DNA from: Cryptomeria japonica
Lineage: Eukaryota > Streptophyta > Pinopsida > Cupressales > Cupressaceae
NCBI RefSeq assembly: GCF_030272615.1
Contig: NC_081415.1
Span: forward strand, 268,258,425-268,322,424
Direction: 5' to 3'
DNA length: 64,000 nucleotides
Numbering within the stretch: the first letter of the stretch is position 1; each line of letters opens with the position of its first letter. A model generated the notes under the pieces. The model was not told where the DNA came from. It searched no databases and saw only the letters and a program-made list of their open reading frames with translations. Both the position numbers and the translations under genes were made by a program. Below, piece by piece: positions 9,609 to 21,058 of this stretch.

Positions 9609-10689
9609 ATTAAATTTAGAATTACAATATTTGTCTTTGTGTTCCGGTTCTTATTTCATATTTTAAATCTTGTTACATCATTCTAGCATGTCTAGCGGGA
9701 CTTGGTCCCAAGCTAATCTTTCACTTGCAAGATTGATTTGTTGATTGGTTTATGCAAGAGTTTTTAATTCATAGGTTTCATTGTGATACACACTATATAT
9801 TTGAAGAATTTATTTGGTTGACATCTCTTACTTGTGTGCATTCAAATGAATTAAGCAATATTATATATGTCTCATTTCATTACTATGTCTTCTTTCTATA
9901 ATATTTTTTATGATTTCCACTAGGCCACATAGTTATTACACTTTTTAGGACATAGATTTCCTTTTGATTTAATTTATTTTTTCTGTGTCATATGTAGTGA
10001 ACTATTGATCTAATTTTGTTTTGTGGTTGACTCAATATCTATTGAGCTTTCACTTGCGGTGTATGTTTTTTCTCTTGTTCTCAAGTAGTCATGTAGGGAA
10101 TATATAAATGCATTTTTTGTACGAATAAATTGGGAAGATGAAAAACTTAAAGATACTAAATTCTAGGAGAATTGATGATGGTTAATTTTTCCTTCTTCAT
10201 ATTATAATTTTGAATATATTTGTAAAAAATAGAAGATTGACTAGTGGCAAGACTAAATATGAATATTTTAACATTGTGTATATTCAAAACCTAACTAGAT
10301 GTAAGGTGCTAAATATATGCTCTTGGTTTTTGTGGGGTTTCAATAGTTGCTTTCAAGACTACTAAATCTATGAGTCAATATACTTATCTCTTTGCTTTAA
10401 CACACTATTGATTGGTTGATAATTTATCTCTCTGCTTTAACATTTTATTAAATAGGAAATACCAATAAGAATAATTCCTTATTTTTTTCTTTGTGAGAGC
10501 TTGATATAGAATGCAAGTAATTATTAATAATTATCTGATTAAAAAAGTTCAAAAAATTATTGAAGAACCAAGAATAAAAGTACAACCAAAAGGATTGGAT
10601 GGTGAGAGCAAGGCATCGAGGCAAGTGAAAGAACCACAACATTCTATTTATAAATGTTTGGTTCATAGAATGGCTAGGTTCTTACCATG
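9609..10689. other. AT-rich noncoding DNA
   Basis: Nothing recognisable was found on either strand. Short open frames near 10448-10935 are not supported by motifs or by conservation in copy B. Confidence 0.5.
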
Positions 10690-11325
10690 GAGGGCTTCCA
10701 GATAGTAGCTAGTATCAGCTTGCATAGTACCCTGTGCAACTGCCAACATCAGACCAATGGGCCCATTTTTTTACAAAATACAAATAAAAGATGGAATGAT
10801 ATGACAACCCTCCCAAACAATATTTATATTCCTCCCACTGGCCTTTCTGGCACTCCCTTTAACCCTCTGTTACTAAAAAAACATTGGGTATTGCAAAATG
10901 GCCAGGCTAGCAGGGGAAAAAACACCACTAGGTGAATTGAACATGTTCCATTTGGCTTCCACTTCCACAACCTACCTCATTAAAAACATTGGTGAAATAG
11001 GAGACCAAGAAGCAAATATTTAAGCATTATCAACATCCCTCTTTTGAAGAAAACCCTAAGTTTATTTGGGTCCCAAAAATGTTGAAGGCCCAAGATAAAC
11101 AACCTAATCAAACTGGGGAAACTTACATGAAAATATCCAAAACTATGAAAGATGTCCTTGTGGAGACTTGCAACTTTATTATGAAGGTTGCTACTATGGA
11201 GACTTGGAATTTTGTCATTGAGGATGACTTAATATCTACACGTGTTTCAAAAGTCGAAATCCATGCATTAATAGGTAAGTTTTAGAACTTCTCTCTTGAT
11301 TTTGCTATTTTGGAATCTTGGGTTT

Positions 11326-12869
11326 TGATAACTCAATGATGAACGAATAGTACCAAACATGTATTGAGAGGGGGGGGTGAATCAGTACAGATAAAAACAC
11401 AGTCTTAAACCGGTTTGACAACAGACACTTCAAATGACTGGTAAACAATGATACCAGTTTGAAACAAAGTGCAACCGGTAAAGCCAAGAGTGACTGAGAT
11501 GAGCATTAACTGGTTAATCGCTTAGCTTTCCACTCAACTCAAAAAAAAAAACTACACTACCATTTCAACCTTATGCATGAACAGGTAATCTATCATCAAA
11601 ACATAATAATCATCTAGTTCAACATGTTTTATTGACAGGCATAAAACACAGAACCATCACATGCTTGACAGACAACAACAAAGTATCACAAGATAAGAGC
11701 ATCACACATGACACACATATTTTTCACGTGGAAACCCAACTGGGAAAAACCACGGTGGGAATGAATACCCACAAGCTTGCTTATGAACTCTTTGGAAGTC
11801 CGCTCTGTTAGGAGCCTTGTCCGATTAGAGACATTACAATAGGTTCTACTAGGAACCGATCCTGTTAGGGATCACCCGGTTAAGGGATGGCTAGAATACC
11901 CGATTAAGGGTTAAACCTTGTTAAAGGTTACCTTGTTAGAGGATTTTAAGAACTCAAAAAGGATTTCACTAACTCAGTAGCTACGAGTTACCCTGTTAGA
12001 GGATTTACAGCAAGCCGGTTAAGGCTACCCTGTTAAGGGATTTCACTATTGTTGAAGTGGTTAAAGATCAACAGGTATAAAAATGATCTGATGATATCAC
12101 TCAATGCCAATGCAGATCCGCTTAAGCTCCTCTTCACCTTCTGCACTTACACTCTTGCAGGTATCACTTCTCTCCTCTGGTCTAGCAAGAAACATGTATC
12201 CTTTCTCTTGGATACACACGCACAACTTTTGCCAACACCTTTAGAAAGAAACACAACATCGACCTTATAGGAAACAGACAGGTCGATAGCATAAACCTTA
12301 AACCCTAAACCTGTTAGGTTAAGCAATTCAAACGGTTCAATCCTGACCATTGAACATACTGCATTAAATGCAACAGATCTTGAATAAATCTCAAGACATT
12401 CTCCATCGTTCATTATCCACCGATTTCATGGCGGTTGATAATCCATCACGTGTTTTCACCGTTTACAAACTTCGCACATTCCCAAGGTAGATAGGGATAA
12501 TCTTCTTCATGCAAGATCCTTCACACGCACAAGGCTAATGTGGCAACATGATCTGTTCTTTGTTCTATTGCTAACTCATCACACAAAGATCACCGATTGA
12601 GTCACATAGGCTTGAGGTACTCCAACCGGAAATCCTGAAGTCGAAACTACCTACCAACGAGTAGTCATACAATGCTTCCATGTGCCGGTTCCCATGACTA
12701 CATGTTGGTTCACCTTGACATGCCGGTTCACCTTGAACAAATATACTGCTTTACTTTGGCATATATACCGGTTCTCACATATGCCGGTTCTCTCTTCATA
12801 TCACATATTGACATCAATGACAACATACAATATCATTATGTCCTCATACTGGTTCACATAATGCCAACA
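11326..12869 (-). repeat. Solo LTR of the copia-2 family, minus strand
   Basis: On the plus strand it begins TGATAACTCAATGATG and ends TGCCAACA, the reverse complement of the copia-2 LTR ends. It is flanked by GGTTT at 11321-11325 and 12870-12874. The unoccupied site is preserved in copy B (36528-36532), with a single GGTTT. It contains no internal element sequence, so it is a solo LTR left by LTR-LTR recombination. The open frames inside it (12049-12413) are LTR noise. Confidence 0.95.
11802..12041 (-). other. Mini-hairpin array in the solo LTR
   Basis: This is the same array as in copia-2. Plus-strand units include GCTCTGTTAGGAGC (11802-11815), GATCCTGTTAGGGATC, ACCCGATTAAGGGT, AACCTTGTTAAAGGTT and AGCCGGTTAAGGCT (12013-12026). 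The last keeps a perfect stem although both arms differ from the copia-2 5' LTR unit (AGCTTTAACCAGCT at 39371). Confidence 0.7.
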
Positions 12870-12874
12870 GGTTT

Positions 12875-14968
12875 ATGCATGGGTGCTGGTTGCAAAAGTT
12901 TTTTATATTCAGCCAGATAAAGGATTTTTTATAACCATCTCTAACAATGGCCAAGATAGATATAAAGTTTTTAGTGAAAAATATTGGTTCCTTATAATGA
13001 TATTGGCTTAAAATATTGGGATTATCATGACATGTAAGAAGGATGGAATATAAAGTATTTGTTCTAACATCATAATTACACAAATCATTATGGATCATAA
13101 GTGCACCAAATAAGTATAAGATTGATATAAGAACTAGGTTCCTATCATAGACCACAAAAAAGTATTGTCATCATATATAACAAATAGACTAGAATCAAAT
13201 TCATAGAAGTAAAATAACACATTAATGCACATGGATGTATAAAAATCATAAAGCTCATCCTAGTTAGGGTTTCAAGACACATATGCATCATAAAATTTAT
13301 ACACCTAAGAGGGAAACGTGTGCAATATATCATATAAGAAAATATACAGATGTATTCATTGTATATCCTATCATTATATGACAAGGGATAGTAGTAATCA
13401 CTAGAAAACTTATGGAGGTCCACTATGATGTATTGATATGACATAAAATTGGGAAAACAAAAAGTAATTAGATATGGAAAGGAAATTAGATAATCAAACC
13501 TTGAAAGTGCAACCTTAGGGGGTGTAATATATAATTGATAAACTAATTTAAATAAGAACATAAAACCACACCACACAAATATCTAGGCTAATTAAATATA
13601 AATAAATGAACCTAGATACATGGTCCTCGTCATAAGCCCTACATAGACACATTCATAAATAAGTGATAAAATTGACAAAGAGGATTAGGGCACTTAGTTC
13701 TAGGATTTGATGAATAATTTTTTATTGTTGACTCCTCATGTCTGACAATCAAGACTACATTAGGTGAGTCAACATATTGTGAAATTCACCACTTTTTATT
13801 TTGGATTAATAACATTACTATAGATTTAGTCTCACGTCTATGGCTTAGAATCTCTTGTGTGAGTTTGACCTTTTAGTAAAAATTTAAACTTATTGTATGA
13901 TAGTTTTAGGAATTATTTGCTTATGATATTTGAACATGATGGTGCTAATAATCATCATTGATACTTGTTGTCATAAGAGAGGAATATGATTAGCTTCCCA
14001 CCTTTTGCCTCAATGAAGATCCTAGACCCATTTATAATTTTTTACAAGTTCGTGGACACGCCAAGAATAATGCAAATGTTTAATCAATGGTTATCAATTT
14101 AAATGTTAATGACATGCTTTTCTAAATGCTCTTGTAATTATTACACAATTTTAGATCACGATGCCACTCAGTTGTTTGAAAATGAATTAGTGAGCTTGTC
14201 ATTTTATACATTACACTAACATGTAAATTTGAATTTTTTACACTCAAGTTAATAGACAATAATTAGTTAACATTGAATTAACTCAATGATAGGAATAATA
14301 TTGATTTTAAAAACTGAGGATTAAAACTACACCTATAGTTCTAAACTGGGTTATGCACTTATGGTTTCAACTTAGGATAATGAATGCATAATATGAAGAT
14401 AGAATCCAAATCCTTTATATGTGTATAATTAGATTTAATAAATATTGAAGAGAAATACCAACTTATATGATCAAGCACATCATATACATACTAAACCATT
14501 ATACTAAAAGCAACTAAGAGAGACGAGTCTATAAAAAAGGTTTAAACATACTAAATACACACTTTTCCCCTTACAATAATAAATAATACCATTAAAAATA
14601 AATAATAGATCATAAAATTAATGTTTTAATAAATTTAAAAGCTCACAAATGAAATTAAAAAAAAACTAAAAGGCAATTAAAAAACTTAGTTCAATTCTTT
14701 ATAACTAGCAATTGGACTTTGGTGTGCTATGGGTATGCCAAAGTGGTGGGGAAGCCCGATTAGAAAAAAAAATATGGTTTATTTTTGCACATATTTGTGC
14801 AATTAACGAATTCAATTGGTTAGCAAATGGTGTTGTTTGTGCAACAAAGTTCTCAGTGGAGAAGTGTATCTTCAAATCAACTATGCATCAAAAAGCATGG
14901 ATCAAAACATGAATGAAATAAAACATCTGAATTAGGAAGATAATTAGGCTCCATTTCTAATACGACCA
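12875..14968. other. AT-rich noncoding part of copy A
   Basis: No gene was seen. Minus-strand frames at 12844-13155 and 13145-13576 are not preserved as proteins in copy B and have no motif. The segment contains the empty sites of two copy B insertions: TATATAACAAATAG near 13175 (solo LTR at 36841) and TCATTATATGACAAGG near 13371-13386 (copia-2). Confidence 0.6.
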
Positions 14969-15529
14969 TGAGAGAGAGAGAGAGAGAGATGTACAAAAAA
15001 TGAAAGAGAGAGGGAGTGAGACAGAGACATGCATAAAGATAAAGAGTGAGAGAGAAAGATAGAGTTAGAAATGAAGATAGAGGAGGAGAGGAAGAGGGAG
15101 AGAACTAGAGAGAGAAATATAGAGGTAGAGGAAGAGATAAAGATAGATAGATAGGGAGATAGAGAGGGAGAGACATAAAGGAAGATATAAAGAGATAAAG
15201 AGGAAGGGGGGGATGAAGAGATGGAGAGAAAAATATATGGTGATATATACTGATTGAGAGATGGAGATACAAGGAAATATATAGAGAGTGGGAGAGGGAG
15301 AGGGAGAGGGAGAGAGAGATAAAGAGATAGATAGAGAGAGACACAAACATGGAGAACATAGAGTAGAGATAGTAGAATAGAGATGAAGAGAGGAGAGATA
15401 GAGAGGGATAAATATAGATATATATGAGAAGAGATAGAGATATATTTGAAGAGAAAGGGAGAGAGGTAGAGATAGAGAGATATCTAGAGGGAATAGATAA
15501 AAATATATATGTATGTTGTATGTATGTAT

Positions 15530-15575
<46 letters not shown>

Positions 15576-15936
15576 GTCTCCCCTTCCATCTCTATGCTTC
15601 TCATTATCTTTGTGTATAAACATGACATATAAATGGTCTATGTAAATTCTCAATATTGAAGTAAGTCTTATGCAAGTAGTGCCCATGAAAGTAGATCTAA
15701 GTTTGTTTTTTTAAGAGAAAGTTCCTCTTCATTGAAAATGTCACAAATTATCTTGTTTGGTTTGTTGTTATTAAAATACATGCAACATAGAGAGGGGGAT
15801 ACAAAAATAGAGATAGAGCATTAGAGAGATAGAGATCTAGACAAAACAGATATAAAGGGAAAGAGAAATGGATAAAACTAGAATAGGGGGTGAGAAAAAG
15901 AGATAAAGGTGAGAGAGAGAGAGAGAGAGAGAGAAT
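14969..15936. repeat. Purine-rich GA microsatellite region, copy A
   Basis: This is nearly pure purine on the plus strand: perfect (GA)n stretches at about 14969-14989, 15533-15571 and 15913-15933, with imperfect GAGATA, GGGAGA and AAGATA text between. Long Ser/Leu/Tyr frames on the minus strand and Arg/Glu frames on the plus strand are translations of this repeat, not genes. The two last perfect tracts bracket about 360 bases that copy B lacks. Confidence 0.85.
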
Positions 15937-15995
15937 TTTGATCAACTATTTTGCGATAACAATCAAAAGATGACACATCTCCATGGAGATCCCCC

Positions 15996-15999
<4 letters not shown>

Positions 16000-16042
<43 letters not shown>
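16000..16042. repeat. (TG)n microsatellite
   Basis: About 21 TG units. Copy B has TC and TA repeats at the same place (47879-47905). Confidence 0.9.
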
Positions 16043-16045
<3 letters not shown>

Positions 16046-17370
16046 CCTCCCTCAATGTTAATTTCTCTACCAACATTTGTCAATATTTGCAACCACAATG
16101 CCTAACATGTCATTCACTTGATGAGCACTTCTACAAATTCTAAAAGTAAAATATGATCAAGTTAGAAAAGAAATATCAAATTATAAATTTACATATTATA
16201 TTGTATTTAATATCTATGCATTTATTATTTGATTATGTATATATATATTTTTAAAATTGATGTAGTCATCGATTAGGAGGGACCTCAAAGAGATCAATCT
16301 GGGCCAGGTAGCAAGAGTAAACACAACGGAAACAAGAGGATATGATGGAGGCAATGCATAATTGAATGAATTAGATCATGAAAACTGATTATAGATAACA
16401 AGTAACATCCAGATTACAAGATTAAGCTCACTGGCCTTCTACATACATGCTCAATTACAAAATTGGTCAACTCTGGACCTCTAAATCTTGAGATATACCT
16501 TCTATGTTCTATCTTGATGCATTATGATGCTAAATTACATTGATTTATATGATCAAGAGGGGTCTAATTGACCCAAGAGGGATCAAATACTGAAGGACAA
16601 GATCAAACGCGTAAAACCACCAGGTCGGCCTCCACCAAAGAGATTCCTTCAGAAAATCCAAAGGATGAACTGTAGACCAATGGGAAGGTCGATCACATGC
16701 CAAGGAACATTGGAATCGACAAATTGAGGCTCCACAAGCTACGAAAAGGATCCACAAGATTCACCAATAGAGAATAGGTCCAAGCGGTTCCAGAGTTCTA
16801 AGCCAGAAAACTGTCTCAGAATCCAGAAGCGATAACTTGCTGGAAAATGATCCAAATGCTCCGTACTTTAGGAATAAGGAAGATGATCATGTTCACAAGC
16901 AAAATCCAGCTCCAAAAATCTAGTGAGAAAATGCAAGAAAATGCAGAAAGAAATGTTGAAACTGTAAATTAGAAAACAAATTGAAAAGGAAATGTTTTTG
17001 GTTGATGCAAGATTGCCAAGAACCGGGGATGCTCTTGCATAAAAAATCCATAATATAATAATGAAAGTATCATTATCATATATATTTAAACTTCATATAC
17101 ATTTGAAGAGAGTATTAAATTTATTTTATTATTTTGTTTATTAAAATTAAATTTAAAATTTATTCATTATAATTATATTAGATATTTAAAATAATTTTTT
17201 CGTAATTTTTTTTGCTTGTAAATTAGACATAAAAGAACCATAACTCATATAAAAATTATTAAACAATGAGAGATAAACTATTTGTAATTTTATTTTCTAT
17301 TTATCAAAGCAATAAATAAATCAATTCAAAATTAAATTTTATTTATTCATTATAATTATTATAAATAATT
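16043..17370. other. Noncoding part of copy A with a conserved higher-GC block
   Basis: The block 16256-17040 is richer in GC than its surroundings and is repeated at 48112-48890. It may be an old solo LTR, but I could not find target duplicates. The minus-strand frame at 16545-16757 recurs at 48398-48610 with many substitutions and no motif, so I do not call it a gene. After 17040 the sequence is very AT-rich. Confidence 0.5.
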
Positions 17371-17440
17371 GCTTGTTAATGGGCCTTCATGGGCTAATCC
17401 ATCTCCAAATTAGATAGAGAAAGTTGAATGGCAAAAACCT

Positions 17441-17990
17441 AAGATGGGGTGGATTAAGATTAATTTTGATGGGGCTTTGAAAGGTAACCCCAAACCCTTG
17501 GGAGTAGGATGTGTGGCCAAGGATGAGAAGGTGAATATTCTGGCAATTGGTGCTCAAAAACTACTGTAGGGAACAAACAATGAAGTAGAGGCGAGAGCGG
17601 CACTACTAGCAACCAACATGGCCTGTAAAGTGTTGATCCCACAAGTTCACTTGGAAGGAGACTCACAAATAGTTGCAAATGCCATTGTAAAAGGGGAAGC
17701 CCAAAATTGGAAACAATAAATTCATTAATATTGGTAGGGAGGAATTAAAATTATTTTTAAAAAATTAAAATATCTCACATTAAAAAGGAAGGCAATGGAA
17801 TGGAAGATTTATTATCGAATTAAGCATGCAAATTAAATGTAGGAAATCATGATTTTTGGTGGCTCAACTTTCAAGACCTACAAATTGGGGGATTGGATGT
17901 ACGAGTGGTGATTTGAAATAAGATGAAGGTACTCAAGATTAAACACACCAACCAATGCATGTTACCTGATGTGTGTGAGTGGCTTTAAAT
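17441..17990 (+). pseudogene. RNase H domain of an L1-type ORF2, remnant
   Basis: The translation shows WIKINFDGALKGNPKPLGVG, GTNNEVEARAALLATNMA, VHLEGDSQIV and then a decayed ADLLSN-like end. These are the Asp, Glu and Asp of a plant-type RNase H (RVT_3). Stops interrupt it (TAG after QKLL, TAA after NWKQ). Such a domain would remove the RNA template after first-strand synthesis. Confidence 0.75.
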
Positions 17991-18138
17991 GTAGGATGAT
18001 CAATGCATTTTATCATTATGTGCGGTGGTGTTTGAAAAGTTTGGAGGTGGTGTTTACAAAGTTTCGTGGTGAAGATGGAAGCAAATTTTTCATTAAGAAC
18101 CAATAGCTTGCATTCATGGGGAAATCACAAATGATTAT

Positions 18139-18537
18139 TTGAGAAATATTTTCTCATTTAACGATCCCATGTTGTTTCAAATGATTCAGATGGTGTTGGG
18201 AGATGAATACATGGTATTTAAATACCACTACCACACCAATGTGGATATTGTTTCACTTTTCATGGTGTGGTATTTGGAATTTGATGACAAAGAGACCACT
18301 AGGTGGATCATGTTGGTCTTGGTGAATAGTGAATGACACTAGGGTTTGGAAGGTCTATTGGAAATGGTGGGTCTTGGGGAGGGATTTAAAGCCCCATTTG
18401 GTGAATGGAGGCATTTCTCATATTTTGCTCCTCCCAAGAGACCATTTATCATATTGAAGGAGAGAAGTGACAAAGAAGAAAGGAAAGAAGAGGCACACAT
18501 CAAATGGGAATTTATCAAACAGTACATCAAGGATTAG
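18139..18537 (+). other. Short open stretch conserved in both copies
   Basis: One frame, with two close stops at 18334-18343, reads MRNIFSFNDPMLFQMIQMVL ... and then GLEGLLEMVGLGEGFKAPFG up to EFIKQYIKD. Copy B keeps nearly the same text at 59053-59244. It lies inside the old LINE and may be the remains of its 3' region or a passenger sequence. No motif is recognised. Confidence 0.3.
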
Positions 18538-18587
18538 GAATAGGAATGTGCATAGAAAGTGGAATCTATCTAGGCATCAGTGAGGAA

Positions 18588-18778
18588 GTGGCTCAGGTTC
18601 AAGGAGGAGGACTATTGGGATAGACAGACAAGCAAGAGGGCACAATGGAATTGAAAAGCCTCATTTTGTATAAAATTTTGTGAATAGTGGCTCGGGTTCA
18701 AGGAGGAGGACTATTGGGATAGACAAACAAGCAAGAGGGCACAATGGAATTGAAAAGCCTCATTTTGTATTAAATTTT
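18588..18778. repeat. Two-unit tandem repeat, 99-bp period
   Basis: GTGGCTCAGGTTCAAGGAGG at 18588 recurs at 18687 with the following 80 bases nearly unchanged. Copy B has the same duplication (about 59296 and 59394), so it predates the segmental duplication. Confidence 0.85.
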
Positions 18779-19137
18779 GTGATTTTTTGTAAAACTTTGT
18801 GATTTTTTGTGCGTTTTTGTATGAAGCTGTAAATTTGAACTTTGGATATATATATATGTTACAATTGGAGGTTTTCAGTGGGTTTGTTAATATATATGAA
18901 TGCAAATCCACACTGTATATGTTGTTATTAGCATGACCACTCAATTTTGGGCTAGATATATTATTAATAGGGCTATTTTGTGTATGAATGCTCGGGTTTG
19001 CAAGTCTAGATGGATGGTAAATTGGACACAGGTTGTTATAGATTTAGTATGAAATATGATTATCAGAATGTAAGACTATTTTCAATATCAATAAAACTAT
19101 ATCTTTAATTGATAAAAAAAAATTATTATAAATAATT

Positions 19138-20249
19138 TAAAAATAAATTATTTACAATTTTATTATTTCATATCAAAATGATAAATTAATCAATTCAAAA
19201 TTAAATTTGAAATGTACTTATTTTATTCATTATAATTATATGTACATCGACGGTGTACCCTATTTGAAATATTTTAAGTTAGCTTGAAAGATCAATGGTG
19301 AGGAGTTCTGCAGAAACATGCAAGATGATCTAAATAATCTTCGTCGTTCATCAGAATGCATAGCAATCAATTTATAACAGCAGCTACAGGTGTGCAAGAG
19401 GGGTGAAAACTTGTCGCATTGAGAGTGCGTTTAAGGGGAGGCGTGGCATGTGAATTGTGGCTAACAGAGAATAGTACCAATGGGCGGAGCACCAACCAAG
19501 TGTAGTAGAACAAATGGTTGTTGTCGATGACACCATGTCATTTGTAGAGGCATTAAGAAACAATTTACTACTTTTCATTAATGTTATTATAAGTATATAC
19601 TACAACATTTATTACAAAACTCCTTAAAATTGGCAAATTTCCAAATGGAGATGATGCAAATCAAATCTAAATAGATTTGACTACAATCCAAAGAGCTTGG
19701 GAGTGCGTGTATACTGTGTCGTACAATTTTTATTTTATTTTTTTAATTTATGCCATTTAATTAACATTTTTGTTTTTTTATTTATTATAAATTATAACTA
19801 AAGCATATATTACATTTTAGAATTTTTTAAAATTATTCAAAAATATTATATATAAATATATTTTAAACAATTAAAATGATTTTATTTATTTTTAAAAGAA
19901 AAGTAATTTAAATTATTTAAAGTGTATATAATATTTGTTATTTAAATTATGTTTTTTTATTACATAAATTTTAGTTTATATGCATATTTATTTATATGGA
20001 ATAAAATTTTATAATAAATTTTAACTTTTCTTAATATATGTGTATATAAATTGATTTCTTACATGCAATATGAAAATATTCTATTCTCACCACGATGTTG
20101 CAATTTTGGTTTTTTGTATCTAGTAACATAAGTGAACCATGGACACTCAATTACAACCATGCTCATTTAGTCTAACAACACTAGCAGTTGAATGATTTGT
20201 CTTAATTAAATATATTAAAATGAAAGGCTTGATGAATATAGAAGTTTTT
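19138..20249. other. AT-rich noncoding DNA
   Basis: No gene was seen. The minus-strand frame 19384-19578 recurs at 60085-60279 but has no motif. A short AT-rich text (ATTTACAATTTTATT ... AATCAATTCAAA) near 19150 also occurs near 17280, 28950, 58010 and 59850. Confidence 0.5.
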
Positions 20250-21058
20250 TTGTCTCTATCTCTCTCCCCCCTCTCTCTCACCCACCAATAATTCTACCTC
20301 TCTCCCCTCTCTCTATCTCTCAACATCACTCCCTCCCTCCCTTCCTCTCTCCCTCCCTATCCACACATCTATCTCTCGATCTCTCCCTCTACCTCCCCCG
20401 ATATGTCTCTCTCCCTCTCTCCATATCTATTTTTCTATCTATAGTCCTCTTTATTTATCTATTTCTCTTTCTTTGTCTAACTACCCCACTCTCCATATAT
20501 CTCCTTATATCTTTATATCTCTATCACTGTCTCAACATGTATTATCTTTGTATCCCCCTCTCACTCTATACCTCTCTATCTTTTCCTCCCTATCTCCCTA
20601 TCTTTCAATCTACCCACATTTGTGATCCCTTAGAAGCGCAAATGGTTGAACGTTGACTAGATATAACTGATGTTACAAGACCAAAGCACTTGAGGCTCAT
20701 TATCAAACATATTAATCATTAAGATGGGATATTACAATTACAATAGTCTAATTCACTCTATTTATCTTGCTTAATATCTCTATCTCTCTATTTTTCTCTT
20801 TATCTCCCTCTTGCCCCTTCTTTCTCCATCTCTTTGTATTCAAATCTCTCTACCTCTATCTCCCTATCTCTCTCCCTATTCATCTCCATCTCTCTATATC
20901 TCCCTTTTATCTATATCAATCCATCTCTCCCTCTCCCCCTCCCTTTCCTTCCATCTCTCTTACTTTATATCCACATCTCTCTTTCTCCATATATCTATCT
21001 TCCTCTCACTCCTCTCTATATCTCTATGTCCATTTCTCTCCATCTCTCCACCTCTTTC
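20250..21058. repeat. Polypyrimidine tract, left half
   Basis: TC-rich imperfect repeats (TCTCTC, CCCTCC, TATCTC) interrupted by about 150 bases of ordinary sequence near 20620-20770. The tract continues at 28113-28830, so the element at 21059-28107 split it. Ser/Leu/Tyr-rich open frames here are repeat translations. Confidence 0.85.

Larger units (their letters stand above)
17371..19120 (+). mobile_element. Old 5'-truncated LINE remnant, copy A
   Basis: It is flanked by the identical 17-bp repeat AATTATTATAAATAATT (17354-17370 and 19121-19137) and ends in ATAAAACT...GATAAAAAAA, a LINE-like A-rich tail. The 5' part encodes an RNase H domain, as in the C-terminus of many plant L1 ORF2 proteins. 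The same insertion with the same boundaries is in copy B (58101-59821), so it predates the duplication. Confidence 0.8.
10690..20030 (+). repeat. Segmental duplication copy A
   Basis: The sequence from CTTCCAGATAGTAG at 10690 matches copy B from 35907 in the same order and orientation, once later insertions are removed. Landmarks shared by both: the TATGCATGGG region (12874 and 36532), the AT-rich segment around 13600 and 45960, the GA tracts (14969 and 47227), the block at 16256 and 48112, the old LINE (17371 and 58101), and the AT-rich end near 20030 and 60720. In a 135-base sample (13561 onward against 45960 onward) I count about six differences. Homology starts abruptly on the left. The right end is hidden by LINE-3 in copy B. 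Confidence 0.85.

Noticed and set aside
9192-9686. Hydrophobic 164-codon plus-strand frame
   Set aside because: Antisense of the acidic, coiled-coil retrocopy protein. Leu/Ile/Phe richness is the shadow of Glu/Lys codons on the other strand.
15065-15686. Long Ser/Leu/Tyr-rich minus-strand frames
   Set aside because: Translation of the GA/TC repeat. Open in several phases at once and matched by similar frames in every such tract (20767, 28069, 47193).
16545-16757. Cys/Trp-rich minus-strand frame conserved in copy B
   Set aside because: Many amino-acid changes against 48398-48610, no motif, and the whole block is equally conserved at DNA level.
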